Part shown: one piece after another, positions 1 through 6,820 of the stretch | Layout of the letters: each line of letters begins with the position of its first letter | How positions within the stretch are numbered: the stretch's first letter is position 1 | NCBI GenBank assembly: GCA_034429745.1 | Contig: DAOUFY010000169.1 | Location: 1 to 13,940 of the forward strand | Source of the DNA: JBAXBF01 sp034429745 | GTDB taxonomy: Bacteria; Chloroflexota; Anaerolineae; Anaerolineales; DRKV01 | Reading direction: 5' to 3' | Length of the DNA stretch: 13,940 nucleotides | Position numbers and translations under genes: made by a program | The notes under the pieces: generated by a model | Told to the model about the DNA's origin: nothing | What the model saw: the letters and a program-made list of their open reading frames with translations, nothing else | Database searches by the model: none

Positions 1-650
1 CGCAAATATTTCAAGACAAGCGCAAGATAATCCAATTCATTGGCGTAATACTTTACCCCATTGGGGATTTTTACAACAGCTTTTATATAGACTTTGCTGT
101 TCTTATCAAGCGAGCGGCGATAGCGGGAGAAGTTTAAGTAGCGGTAGGGTCTTTCGCCGCGATTGTAAGCCTCATATTTTTCAGGTGAAAAGTCGTAATA
201 ATCTTCCTCTAAGTCTGTTGGGTCAATTGGAAGGGTGCTGCCTTGTTGGACATTGGCAGCATTGACTGACTTGGCAATTAAACCAGCTACTTCCTCGAAG
301 TTATCATAATTTGGGAAGATAGAAACATAAGTATCCGGCGTGATGGTTGGAGTACTTGTGATGGTCGGTGTTAGGGTTCGAGTTGGACGGGGTGTAGCTG
401 AAGGGTAAAGTGTCCAAGTAGGTTTTGCTGTAAGGGTAGGGTAAGGGGTAAAGGTGGGTACAGGAGTTAAGCTCGGTCTAAATGTTGGGCGCGGGGTGGA
501 GGTTTTGTAGAAAGCAGCCGCGCTAGAGTTAGGCTGCACATTGGGCAAGATAAAGTACCACCCAAAGCAAGTTAAGAGTAGGATGACTGCCAATCGCAAT
601 CCATAGGTTAAGATCGCTGTAAGGTTCATCATCGGTTTTGATTTTTTCAT
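1..650 (-). CDS. Membrane-anchored Thr/Pro-stalk protein, unknown function (3' end off window)
   Basis: The minus strand is open from an ATG at 650 to the window edge, giving 216 complete codons with no stop. The start is preceded by AAGGA with about 7 bases of spacing. Residues 1-12 are basic and polar, 13-34 form one hydrophobic helix, and 49-105 are a low-complexity Thr/Pro/Ser stalk (repeated TPxPT and TxTP units). From about 106 a globular, Tyr-rich and charged domain begins (FPNYDNFEEVAGL, then EEDYYDF); I do not recognise it. The LLTC in the helix is a poor lipobox, so a transmembrane anchor is more likely than a lipoprotein. Inference: an exported domain held away from the membrane by a stalk. 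It is divergent from lepA across 651-851. The C-terminus is missing, so total length is unknown. Confident that it is coding; function unknown. Confidence 0.85.
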   Translation of the reverse strand, partial: MKKSKPMMNLTAILTYGLRLAVILLLTCFGWYFILPNVQPNSSAAAFYKTSTPRPTFRPSLTPVPTFTPYPTLTAKPTWTLYPSATPRPTRTLTPTITSTPTITPDTYVSIFPNYDNFEEVAGLIAKSVNAANVQQGSTLPIDPTDLEEDYYDFSPEKYEAYNRGERPYRYLNFSRYRRSLDKNSKVYIKAVVKIPNGVKYYANELDYLALVLKYL

Positions 651-681
651 TAACCATCCTTAAAAAATTCAGAGTAGATAT

Positions 682-689
682 ATTTTACC
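682..689 (-). promoter_or_regulatory. Probable -10 element GGTAAAAT of the leftward gene
   Basis: Read on the minus strand this is GGTAAAAT inside the 13-mer TTAAGGTAAAATA (693-681), about 31 bases before the ATG at 650. That leaves room for a short leader carrying the AAGGA ribosome site. The same 13-mer precedes the PilZ gene (9182-9194). No good TTGACA-like -35 is seen at 16-18 bases, so the call rests on position and recurrence. Confidence 0.5.
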
Positions 690-720
690 TTAAAATAACA
701 AGGATAACTTGTTACCTTAA
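685..720. repeat. Hyphenated palindrome flanked by direct repeats, possible operator
   Basis: TTACCTTAA occurs at 685-693 and again at 712-720, 27 bases apart start to start. Between and partly overlapping them is a 7-bp inverted repeat, TAACAAG (696-702) and CTTGTTA (708-714), with a 5-base centre. It lies directly upstream of and overlaps the proposed -10 of the leftward gene, in the divergent lepA region. A repressor or activator site is possible; no regulator is identified. Confidence 0.35.
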
Positions 721-832
721 GATGTTAATGAAAAAATTTCTTAATCCTTCAAACTCCTGCTTCATTGATACCTTTGCATGAAACTCCTGATCTCGCGCTT
801 CAGCCCATACGATGTTTGATCCTGAAAAACGT

Positions 833-840
833 GGTAAAAT
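833..840 (+). promoter_or_regulatory. Probable extended -10 (TGG-TAAAAT) of lepA, near-leaderless start
   Basis: TGG followed by TAAAAT (TAAAAT at 835-840) resembles an extended -10 element, which can work without a good -35; none is seen at 16-18 bases upstream. It ends 11 bases before the lepA ATG, so transcription would begin only about 3-6 bases before the start codon. No Shine-Dalgarno is present between them, which fits a leaderless or nearly leaderless mRNA. Confidence 0.5.
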
Positions 841-851
841 GAAAAGCACTT

Positions 852-2654
852 ATGACTGTTCGCAATATTCGCAACTTCAGCATTATTGCCCATATTGACC
901 ATGGCAAATCCACCTTGGCGGATCGCTTGCTGCAGCTTACAGGAACAATTTCGGAGCGAGAAATGACCGCACAAGTGCTGGACAGCATGGATATTGAACG
1001 CGAAAAAGGGGTTACGATCAAATCTTCTGCTGTTCGGATGCTTTATACGGCTGCTGATGGTGAAACCTACGAGCTTAATCTAATTGATACTCCAGGGCAT
1101 GTGGATTTTGGCTATGAAGTCAGCCGCGCTTTGGCTGCTTGCGAAGGCACATTGCTGGTCGTTGACGCAAGCCAAGGAATAGAAGCGCAAACACTAGCCA
1201 ACCTCTATAATGCTTTAGATGCAGACTTGGAAATTATCCCGGTCATCAATAAAATTGATCTGCCATCAGCTCGCCCGGATGAGGTAGCCAAAGAAATTGA
1301 AGGTTTGTTGGGCACGCCGGCAGAAAGTATTCTGCGCATTTCAGCAAAAGATGGGCGGAATGTGGATCAAGTGCTTGAAGCTATTGTCAAGCAAATCCCT
1401 CCTCCAAAAGGGAATGCGGATGCACCTCTAAGGGCTTTGATTTTTGATTCGCATTATGACTCCTATAAAGGGGTGATTGCTTATGTAAGAATTATGGATG
1501 GCACTGTTCAGCCAGAAGATACATTGCGTATTATGTCCACTCAAGTAGATATAAAGCCGGTTGAAATTGGCTATTTTTCTCCTAGCTTGCGTCCAGCCGC
1601 AACACTTTCTTGTGGAGAAGTGGGTTATATTGCGACAGGGCTTAAAACTGTCCGCGATTGCCGAGTAGGGGATACGATAACTTCAGCTACTTTACCCGCC
1701 CCTGAACCGTTGGCTGGCTATAAGAAAGCAAAGCCAATGGTTTTTGCCAGCATATTCCCTGTGGAGAATGATGATTATGAAGATCTGAAAGAGGCTTTAG
1801 AAAAATTGCAGCTGAACGATGCCTCTCTTTCTTTTCAACCCGAAGTATCGCAGGCGTTGAATTTTGGTTTCCGCTGCGGTTTTTTGGGCATGTTTCACAT
1901 GGAGATTATCCAAGAAAGATTAGAAAGGGAATACGACCTTAACATTGTGGTAACAGCCCCTTCAGTAGAGTACGAAGTGCTGCTGCGCGATGGCAGCCGG
2001 CTGGTTATTGACAGCCCAGCTAAGCTGCCTTCTGAAGCGGATATCGTTGAGATTCGCGAGCCGTGGATGAAACTTCAAATTTTTACCCCTACAGAGTATT
2101 ATGGCACTCTTATGGATTTAACAACCAAGCGGCGCGGCATATTTATCACTCAGGAATATCCCGCTCCTAATCGAGTGCAGTTGGAGTTTGAAATTCCTTT
2201 GGCAGAGATTATTGTTGATTATTTTGATCAGTTAAAATCTCGCAGCCGCGGTTATGCTTCGATGGACTATCAATTTTTGGAGTACCGCCGCGATGATTTG
2301 ATTAAGCTGGAAGTATTAGTTAACGGAGATCCAGTGGATGCATTAGCAGCAATTGTCCATCGCGATGATGCTTATCATAAGGGACAGAAATTAGTCTCTA
2401 AACTCAAACGGCTTATTCCGCGCCAATTGTTTGATGTGGCTATTCAAGCTTCTGCGGCGGGCAGGATCATCTCGCGCGCCAATGTGCAAGCATTGCGCAA
2501 AGATGTATTGGCAAAATGTTATGGCGGTGATGTAACCCGTAAAAAGAAACTGTTGGAAAAACAGAAAAAAGGAAAACGACGCATGAAAATGGTAGGTACA
2601 GTGGAAATACCACAGGATGCCTTTCTTGCTGTCTTGCGTTTAGGGGAGGAATAA
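852..2654 (+). CDS. lepA: Elongation factor 4 (LepA), ribosome-associated GTPase
   Basis: A 600-residue protein, the usual length of LepA/EF-4, a translational GTPase that acts on the ribosome (reported roles in back-translocation and 30S biogenesis). Visible GTPase motifs are the P-loop AHIDHGKST (13-21), the switch I segment REKGVTIK (50-57), DTPGH with the catalytic His (79-83) and NKID (133-136). EF-G-like domains II, III and V follow, then the LepA-specific C-terminal domain, which is rich in Lys around KKKLLEKQKKGKRR. The start gives MTVRNIRNFSIIAHIDHGK, matching the family N-terminus, although no Shine-Dalgarno precedes it. Its 3' end supplies a GGGGAGGA ribosome site for the next gene, so the two are probably co-transcribed and translationally coupled. 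Confidence 0.98.
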   Translation: MTVRNIRNFSIIAHIDHGKSTLADRLLQLTGTISEREMTAQVLDSMDIEREKGVTIKSSAVRMLYTAADGETYELNLIDTPGHVDFGYEVSRALAACEGTLLVVDASQGIEAQTLANLYNALDADLEIIPVINKIDLPSARPDEVAKEIEGLLGTPAESILRISAKDGRNVDQVLEAIVKQIPPPKGNADAPLRALIFDSHYDSYKGVIAYVRIMDGTVQPEDTLRIMSTQVDIKPVEIGYFSPSLRPAATLSCGEVGYIATGLKTVRDCRVGDTITSATLPAPEPLAGYKKAKPMVFASIFPVENDDYEDLKEALEKLQLNDASLSFQPEVSQALNFGFRCGFLGMFHMEIIQERLEREYDLNIVVTAPSVEYEVLLRDGSRLVIDSPAKLPSEADIVEIREPWMKLQIFTPTEYYGTLMDLTTKRRGIFITQEYPAPNRVQLEFEIPLAEIIVDYFDQLKSRSRGYASMDYQFLEYRRDDLIKLEVLVNGDPVDALAAIVHRDDAYHKGQKLVSKLKRLIPRQLFDVAIQASAAGRIISRANVQALRKDVLAKCYGGDVTRKKKLLEKQKKGKRRMKMVGTVEIPQDAFLAVLRLGEE

Positions 2655-2660
2655 CCGATT
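2643..2660 (+). promoter_or_regulatory. Shine-Dalgarno placed for an ATT start codon
   Basis: GGGGAGGA (2643-2650) at the end of lepA contains the GGAGG core. From the last core G (2649) to the ATT at 2658 there are 8 bases, an optimal spacing. No ATG, GTG or TTG lies in any suitable position behind it, so this site decides the unusual start of the downstream gene. Confidence 0.6.
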
Positions 2661-3746
2661 AACCAGCACGTTTCTACAGCATTAGATGACCTTGAAAACA
2701 TTCAGCAAGGTGAACAACTGTCAGAGGCAGCAAAGCCAACTCCCCAAAAGCAGTGGCGGCGGGTTGTTGTAGGCTTTGTAATAAGTATTCTGGCACTTGG
2801 AGCAGTCTTTTATGTTGCTGACTATCGCCAAGTTTGGAAGGCATTGCAGCAAGGCAATTATGTTCTTTTCTTGCCCTTAGCCGTTGTCAGTCAGCTGTTA
2901 TCTTTTATTTTTCGCAGTTTTGCTTGGCAGACCCTGCTGAAGAAAAAGGTGGGGGTAAAGAAATTGTTTTTTACAATCAACATTGGTTATTTAGTGAATA
3001 ATATTTTCCCTTTTCGGGCAGGGGAAGTAGCGCGGGCTTTGCTGCTAAGTCGTAATGGTTTGGTGAGTTTTTGGGAAGCAGCTTCAACGATTCTTATTGA
3101 GCGGGCTTTTGATGTGTTGATCAGTGTCAGCATTTTGTTAGGCAGTTTGCCCTTCGTCTTTGCCTTAAAATCACACGGCGATGCTGCTTGGGCATTGCCG
3201 GCTGCAGCTTTCAGCGGCGGAGCTGTTTTGTTCGGCATTTTCCTGCTGCATGTTGTTGCCCGTAACCGAGAGAAACTATTGGCGTGGATGAGCAGTCTTG
3301 GGCAGCGCTGGAAGCTGCTTGCTCGGTTTGGCGTGAGAAGGATGGAATCCTTTCTCAACGGGCTGAGTGTGCTGACGGATGGGCGCAGTTTCTTGACTGT
3401 TCTAGGTTGGATGCTGCTCAGCTGGGCGGCAAACTTGACTGTGATTTATACCGTGTTATACATTTTCATTGAGCCGGTTTCTTTACTATGGGCAGCTTTT
3501 AGTATGGGGGTTGTCTCTATTGGCATTATTGTGCCCTCATCGCCGGGTTCTATTGGGGTGGTGGAAGCCGCGTACGTAGGCGGCTTGGCTGTTTTTAATG
3601 TGGATTCTGCGAAAGCTTTGGCTTTTGCTTTAGTGGCACGTGCGATTTATACTATCATAACCACTATTCTTGGCATATATGGACTTGCCCAAGAGGGCGA
3701 AACGCTCGGCCGGCTCTATCATAATGTTACGCAGCGGAAAGGATAA
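2658..3746 (+). CDS. Flippase-like / LPG-synthase TM-family membrane protein, probable ATT start
   Basis: Multispanning inner-membrane protein of the lysylphosphatidylglycerol-synthase transmembrane / UPF0104 family; such proteins often accompany glycosyltransferases and are thought to act on lipid substrates. Family signatures are NNIFPFRAGEVAR (114-126), ERAFD (148-152) and PSSPGSIGVVE (293-303), with about eight hydrophobic segments. The first usual start codon in frame is a TTG at 2844, but the frame is open back to the lepA stop. The upstream part encodes the expected family N-terminus: a polar cytoplasmic stretch, RRVVVGFVISILALGA (TM1) and the DYRQVWKAL loop. The only plausible initiator placed behind the GGGGAGGA site is ATT at 2658, giving 362 residues. 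It is in the same frame as lepA, two codons after its TAA, so stop-codon readthrough is a less likely alternative. Family confident; exact substrate unknown; start inferred. Confidence 0.8.
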   Translation: MNQHVSTALDDLENIQQGEQLSEAAKPTPQKQWRRVVVGFVISILALGAVFYVADYRQVWKALQQGNYVLFLPLAVVSQLLSFIFRSFAWQTLLKKKVGVKKLFFTINIGYLVNNIFPFRAGEVARALLLSRNGLVSFWEAASTILIERAFDVLISVSILLGSLPFVFALKSHGDAAWALPAAAFSGGAVLFGIFLLHVVARNREKLLAWMSSLGQRWKLLARFGVRRMESFLNGLSVLTDGRSFLTVLGWMLLSWAANLTVIYTVLYIFIEPVSLLWAAFSMGVVSIGIIVPSSPGSIGVVEAAYVGGLAVFNVDSAKALAFALVARAIYTIITTILGIYGLAQEGETLGRLYHNVTQRKG

Positions 3747-3755
3747 ATTTCTACG

Positions 3756-4787
3756 ATGAAGCATGTTCTTGTCAGCGGCGGAGCCGGGTTTATTGGCGCA
3801 AATTATGTGCAGCGTTTGCTGCAGCGCGGAGAACAGGTAACTATTTTGGATAATCTCTCGCGCTATGGTGCAAGAACTAATTTGGCTTGGCTGCAAGATC
3901 GGTTTGGAAAAAATGCCTTTACTTTAATCGAAGGCGACGTATCCAATGCGGAGCTATGCCGAGAAGCTGCCGCAGACGTGGATGTAATTGTTCATTTAGC
4001 AGGGCAGGTTGCTGTTACCACTTCGATCAAAAACCCGCGCCTCGATTTTGAACATAACGCCTTAGGTACATTCAATATGCTTGAAGCAGCCCGCTTGAAT
4101 GGAAGGAATCCAGCTTTCCTTTATGCTTCTACGAATAAGGTGTATGGCGGGATGGAAGAAGTGCGCATTGTTGAGCGAGAGACTCGCTATGAATATGCTG
4201 ACTTTCCGCATGGCATTCCCGAGAGTCATGCGGTGGATTTTCATTCTCCATATGGGTGTTCAAAAGGTTGTGGGGATCAGTATGTGCGCGATTACGCCCG
4301 CATTTATGGTTTGCCAACGGTCGTGCTGCGTCAGTCCTGCATTTATGGTCCGCGTCAGTTCGGTATAGAGGATCAAGGTTGGCTGGCATGGTTTATTATT
4401 GCAGCTCTTCAAGGCAAGCCAATTACCATTTATGGCAATGGTAAACAGGTGCGCGATGTGCTGTATATTGAGGATTTGTTGGATGCTTATGATTTAGCAT
4501 TAACTCATCTTGACAAGGCGCGGGGTGAAATTTTTAACATTGGGGGGGGAGTCGAAAACACGATATCCGTTTGGAAGGAATTTGCACCAATGCTGGAGGA
4601 GCTTTTAGGGCATCCTGTTCCCTGCACCTATGATACTTGGAGGGCAGGAGATCAGCCAGTATATATATCCGATATCCGCAAAGCGGAAAAGGTTTTAGGT
4701 TGGAAGCCCAAAATAAAGGTTCGCGAAGGCATTCAGCGGCTTTACCACTGGATAAAAGAAAATATTTCTTCATTTCCTAAACATTGA
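3756..4787 (+). CDS. NAD-dependent sugar-nucleotide epimerase, Tyv/CDP-paratose 2-epimerase-like
   Basis: Extended short-chain dehydrogenase of 343 residues that should interconvert nucleotide sugars with bound NAD. The Rossmann motif GGAGFIG is at 8-14 and the NAD-ribose Asp is D32. The catalytic set is S125/T126, Y166 and K170 in the segment DFHSPYGCSKG. The strings HLAGQVAVTTS, STNKVYGG, DFHSPYGCSKG, DQGW and GNGKQVRDVL resemble CDP-paratose 2-epimerase (RfbE/Tyv) more than GalE. From memory Tyv makes CDP-tyvelose for O-antigen, but no other dideoxysugar genes are visible here, so the real substrate is open. It begins 9 bases after the flippase-like gene, with AAAGGA upstream, and is followed after 10 bases by a glycosyltransferase, which suggests that it supplies that enzyme's donor or modifies the same glycan. 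Confidence 0.88.
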   Translation: MKHVLVSGGAGFIGANYVQRLLQRGEQVTILDNLSRYGARTNLAWLQDRFGKNAFTLIEGDVSNAELCREAAADVDVIVHLAGQVAVTTSIKNPRLDFEHNALGTFNMLEAARLNGRNPAFLYASTNKVYGGMEEVRIVERETRYEYADFPHGIPESHAVDFHSPYGCSKGCGDQYVRDYARIYGLPTVVLRQSCIYGPRQFGIEDQGWLAWFIIAALQGKPITIYGNGKQVRDVLYIEDLLDAYDLALTHLDKARGEIFNIGGGVENTISVWKEFAPMLEELLGHPVPCTYDTWRAGDQPVYISDIRKAEKVLGWKPKIKVREGIQRLYHWIKENISSFPKH

Positions 4788-4797
4788 GGGGGCGGCT

Positions 4798-5976
4798 TTG
4801 CGCATACTTCAAGTGCTGACTTACTATCGTCCTCATACCAGTGGACTGACAATTTATGTGGAGCGGTTAGCCAAAGCTTTAACCGCACGCGGTCATGAAG
4901 TAACAGTATTAACCTCCCGCTATCATCCTAGCTTGCCTTTGGAAGAACGGTTTGAGAGACTTCGGATTGTGCGGGTGCCAGTGTTGCTGCGGATAAGCAA
5001 GGGGGTAATTATGCCCACTTTCGGCTGGCAGGCAACCCGTTTGGTCTCTCAACACGAAGTGATCCACTTGCATTTGCCTCAATTTGATGCAGCTGGGGTA
5101 GCATTGCGCGGCCGCCTTACTAAAAAGCCCACGTTGATTACGTATCATTGTGATTTGGCTTTACCTCCCTCCCCCTTTAATGCTGTAGTCAATAAAGTTG
5201 TTGATCTTATGAATCATCTGGCGGCTTTCAATGCCCATGCGATCGTATCCTACACACAGGATTTTGTGGATCATTCACCTTTTCTGCAGGACCACCTCCA
5301 TAAAGTGCATGTCATTCCACCACCGGTGGAACTGCCGCCTGCAGCGGAGAATGAGGTGCAGGATTTTGCAAGGCAGTATCTTGTGGACGAACACGGCAAA
5401 AGACGATCACCTGTCATTGGCATGGCGGCGCGATTGGCAGCTGAGAAAGGTGTTCAAGTGCTGTTGGACGCTCTGCCAGCTGTGCTTGCCCAGTTTCCGC
5501 AGGCAATCGTGTTGTTTGCCGGGCAATATAAAGATGTGCTCAGCGAAGGTGAGTATTACCGCAGTTTAGAATCTAAACTTCAACACTATCAGGCTCTAGG
5601 GATGTGGAAATTTTTAGGCGTGCTGAATCCTCAGCAAATGGCAAGTTTTTATCCAAATTTGGATGTGCTGGTTGTGCCAAGCTTAAATTCGACCGAATCC
5701 TTTGGGCTTGTTCAAATTGAAGCAATGATGAACGGAGTGCCGGTGGTAGCTTCAAACTTGCCTGGGGTACGTCAGCCGGTGCGGATGACTGGCATGGGTG
5801 AAATTGCTGAAGTAGGCGATGCACGAAGTTTAGCGCAAGCTCTGCTACGTGTGTTGAGTGAGCCTAGCCGTTATTCAGCAGATCCCCAAGAAATAAGGCA
5901 GCGCTTCAGTCCGGCAGCAACGGCTGAGGCTTATGAAACGTTGTATTGCCATATTCAGCGCGCCATAAAAAGTTAG
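4798..5976 (+). CDS. Family 4 (GT-B) glycosyltransferase
   Basis: Protein of 392 residues with a GT-B fold. The N-terminal acceptor domain starts RILQVLTYYRPHTSGLTIYV with the Gly-containing loop typical of GT4. The C-terminal donor domain contains MAARLAAEKG (209-218, donor-phosphate R212 and K217) and the EX7E pair E300/E308 within TESFGLVQIEAM, followed by GVPVVASNLPG. No signal or membrane segment is seen, so it is cytoplasmic or peripheral on the inner leaflet. The start is TTG at 4798, supported by GAGGGG six bases upstream and by correct placement of the first beta strand; no ATG fits. It is packed behind the epimerase. Probable role: transfer of a nucleotide-activated sugar to a lipid or glycan acceptor; the sugar cannot be told from sequence. 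Confidence 0.92.
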   Translation: MRILQVLTYYRPHTSGLTIYVERLAKALTARGHEVTVLTSRYHPSLPLEERFERLRIVRVPVLLRISKGVIMPTFGWQATRLVSQHEVIHLHLPQFDAAGVALRGRLTKKPTLITYHCDLALPPSPFNAVVNKVVDLMNHLAAFNAHAIVSYTQDFVDHSPFLQDHLHKVHVIPPPVELPPAAENEVQDFARQYLVDEHGKRRSPVIGMAARLAAEKGVQVLLDALPAVLAQFPQAIVLFAGQYKDVLSEGEYYRSLESKLQHYQALGMWKFLGVLNPQQMASFYPNLDVLVVPSLNSTESFGLVQIEAMMNGVPVVASNLPGVRQPVRMTGMGEIAEVGDARSLAQALLRVLSEPSRYSADPQEIRQRFSPAATAEAYETLYCHIQRAIKS

Positions 5977-6054
5977 ATAGTTAACTGACTGCTGTGTTGG
6001 ACCAGCGGAAAAATCAGAAGCAAGAACCATTGTTTATATATAGAGGAAAGAAAA

Positions 6055-6810
6055 GTGCTATCTCTTGAAGAGGAGCATCAGCGCTACACCCAGCAAGCAG
6101 GCTGGACGAAGCCATTAAGGGATCATCTATTCTCTCGACTTAAATTGCCTGAGGCTTATTGCCTGCTGGATGTTGGCTGCGGAACAGGAGCACTTGCCCC
6201 TGAATTGCTGCACTGCTCATCAGCATTGAAAGTGGGGCTAGACATTCATTTTCCATCTTTACGTTTTTTTCAGTCAATAACTAAAGACTTCTTTCTTGTG
6301 CAAGCAGATGGGTTGCAATTGCCTTTTAGAAGCAACAGTATTCACCTTTGTTTATGCCATTTCTTGCTCCTGTGGGTAAGTGATCCGCTGCAAGTGCTGC
6401 GCGAGATGTATCGTGTAACATGTATGGGTGGCTATGTGTTTATCTTAGCTGAACCTGATTATGGGGGCCGGATAGACTATCCGCCTGAACTGGAAATTGT
6501 AGGCAAACTTCAAATTCAAGCCTTGCAGCAGCGAGGTGCAGATGTGATGATTGGGCGAAAACTGAAAAGGCTCCTGCACCAAGCTGGCTTTGAGGTGTTG
6601 GAGAGTGGGGTTTTAGGAGGTCAATGGTCATCTCAAACAGCAACAGAAGGTTCTGAGTTGGAATGGAAGACTTTTGAGCATGATGTGCAGGGTTTGCTTG
6701 CTCCGCATGAATTGAATTATTTAAGGGGGTCAGCTTGCCAAGCTGAAATAAACCATGAGCGGGTGCTTTTCGTTCCTACGTTTTATGCTGCTGCCCAAAA
6801 AACACATTAA
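6055..6810 (+). CDS. SAM-dependent class I methyltransferase (Methyltransf_11-like)
   Basis: Protein of 251 residues. Motif I LLDVGCGTGA is at 37-46, the acidic residue after strand 2 is D63 in GLDIH, and ADGLQLPF (84-91) is the motif II region, with HFLLLWVSDP following as in small-molecule and lipid methyltransferases. The C-terminal third is less conserved. Start GTG at 6055 has GAGG eight bases upstream; no nearby ATG is in frame. The gap of 78 bases from the glycosyltransferase shows no convincing promoter or terminator, so it may be in the same transcript. The stop overlaps the ribosome site of the MFS gene, implying coupling. Substrate unknown; a product of the preceding sugar genes or a compound exported by the MFS protein are possibilities only. 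Confidence 0.88.
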   Translation: MLSLEEEHQRYTQQAGWTKPLRDHLFSRLKLPEAYCLLDVGCGTGALAPELLHCSSALKVGLDIHFPSLRFFQSITKDFFLVQADGLQLPFRSNSIHLCLCHFLLLWVSDPLQVLREMYRVTCMGGYVFILAEPDYGGRIDYPPELEIVGKLQIQALQQRGADVMIGRKLKRLLHQAGFEVLESGVLGGQWSSQTATEGSELEWKTFEHDVQGLLAPHELNYLRGSACQAEINHERVLFVPTFYAAAQKTH

Positions 6811-6820
6811 GGAGGGTTCT

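Noticed and set aside
751..789. Direct repeat AAACTCCTG at 751-759 and 781-789
   Set aside because: Only 9 bases, one extra copy, no palindrome or promoter fit; could be chance.
762..1021. Minus-strand open frames over the lepA promoter and 5' end
   Set aside because: Shadows of lepA with no ribosome site or recognisable protein features.
2844..2846. TTG as start of the flippase-like protein
   Set aside because: It has no ribosome site and would remove the first membrane helix and loop, which are encoded upstream in frame.
6755..6820. Upstream in-frame start for the MFS transporter
   Set aside because: It lies inside the methyltransferase gene, whereas ATG 6821 has a near-perfect ribosome site.
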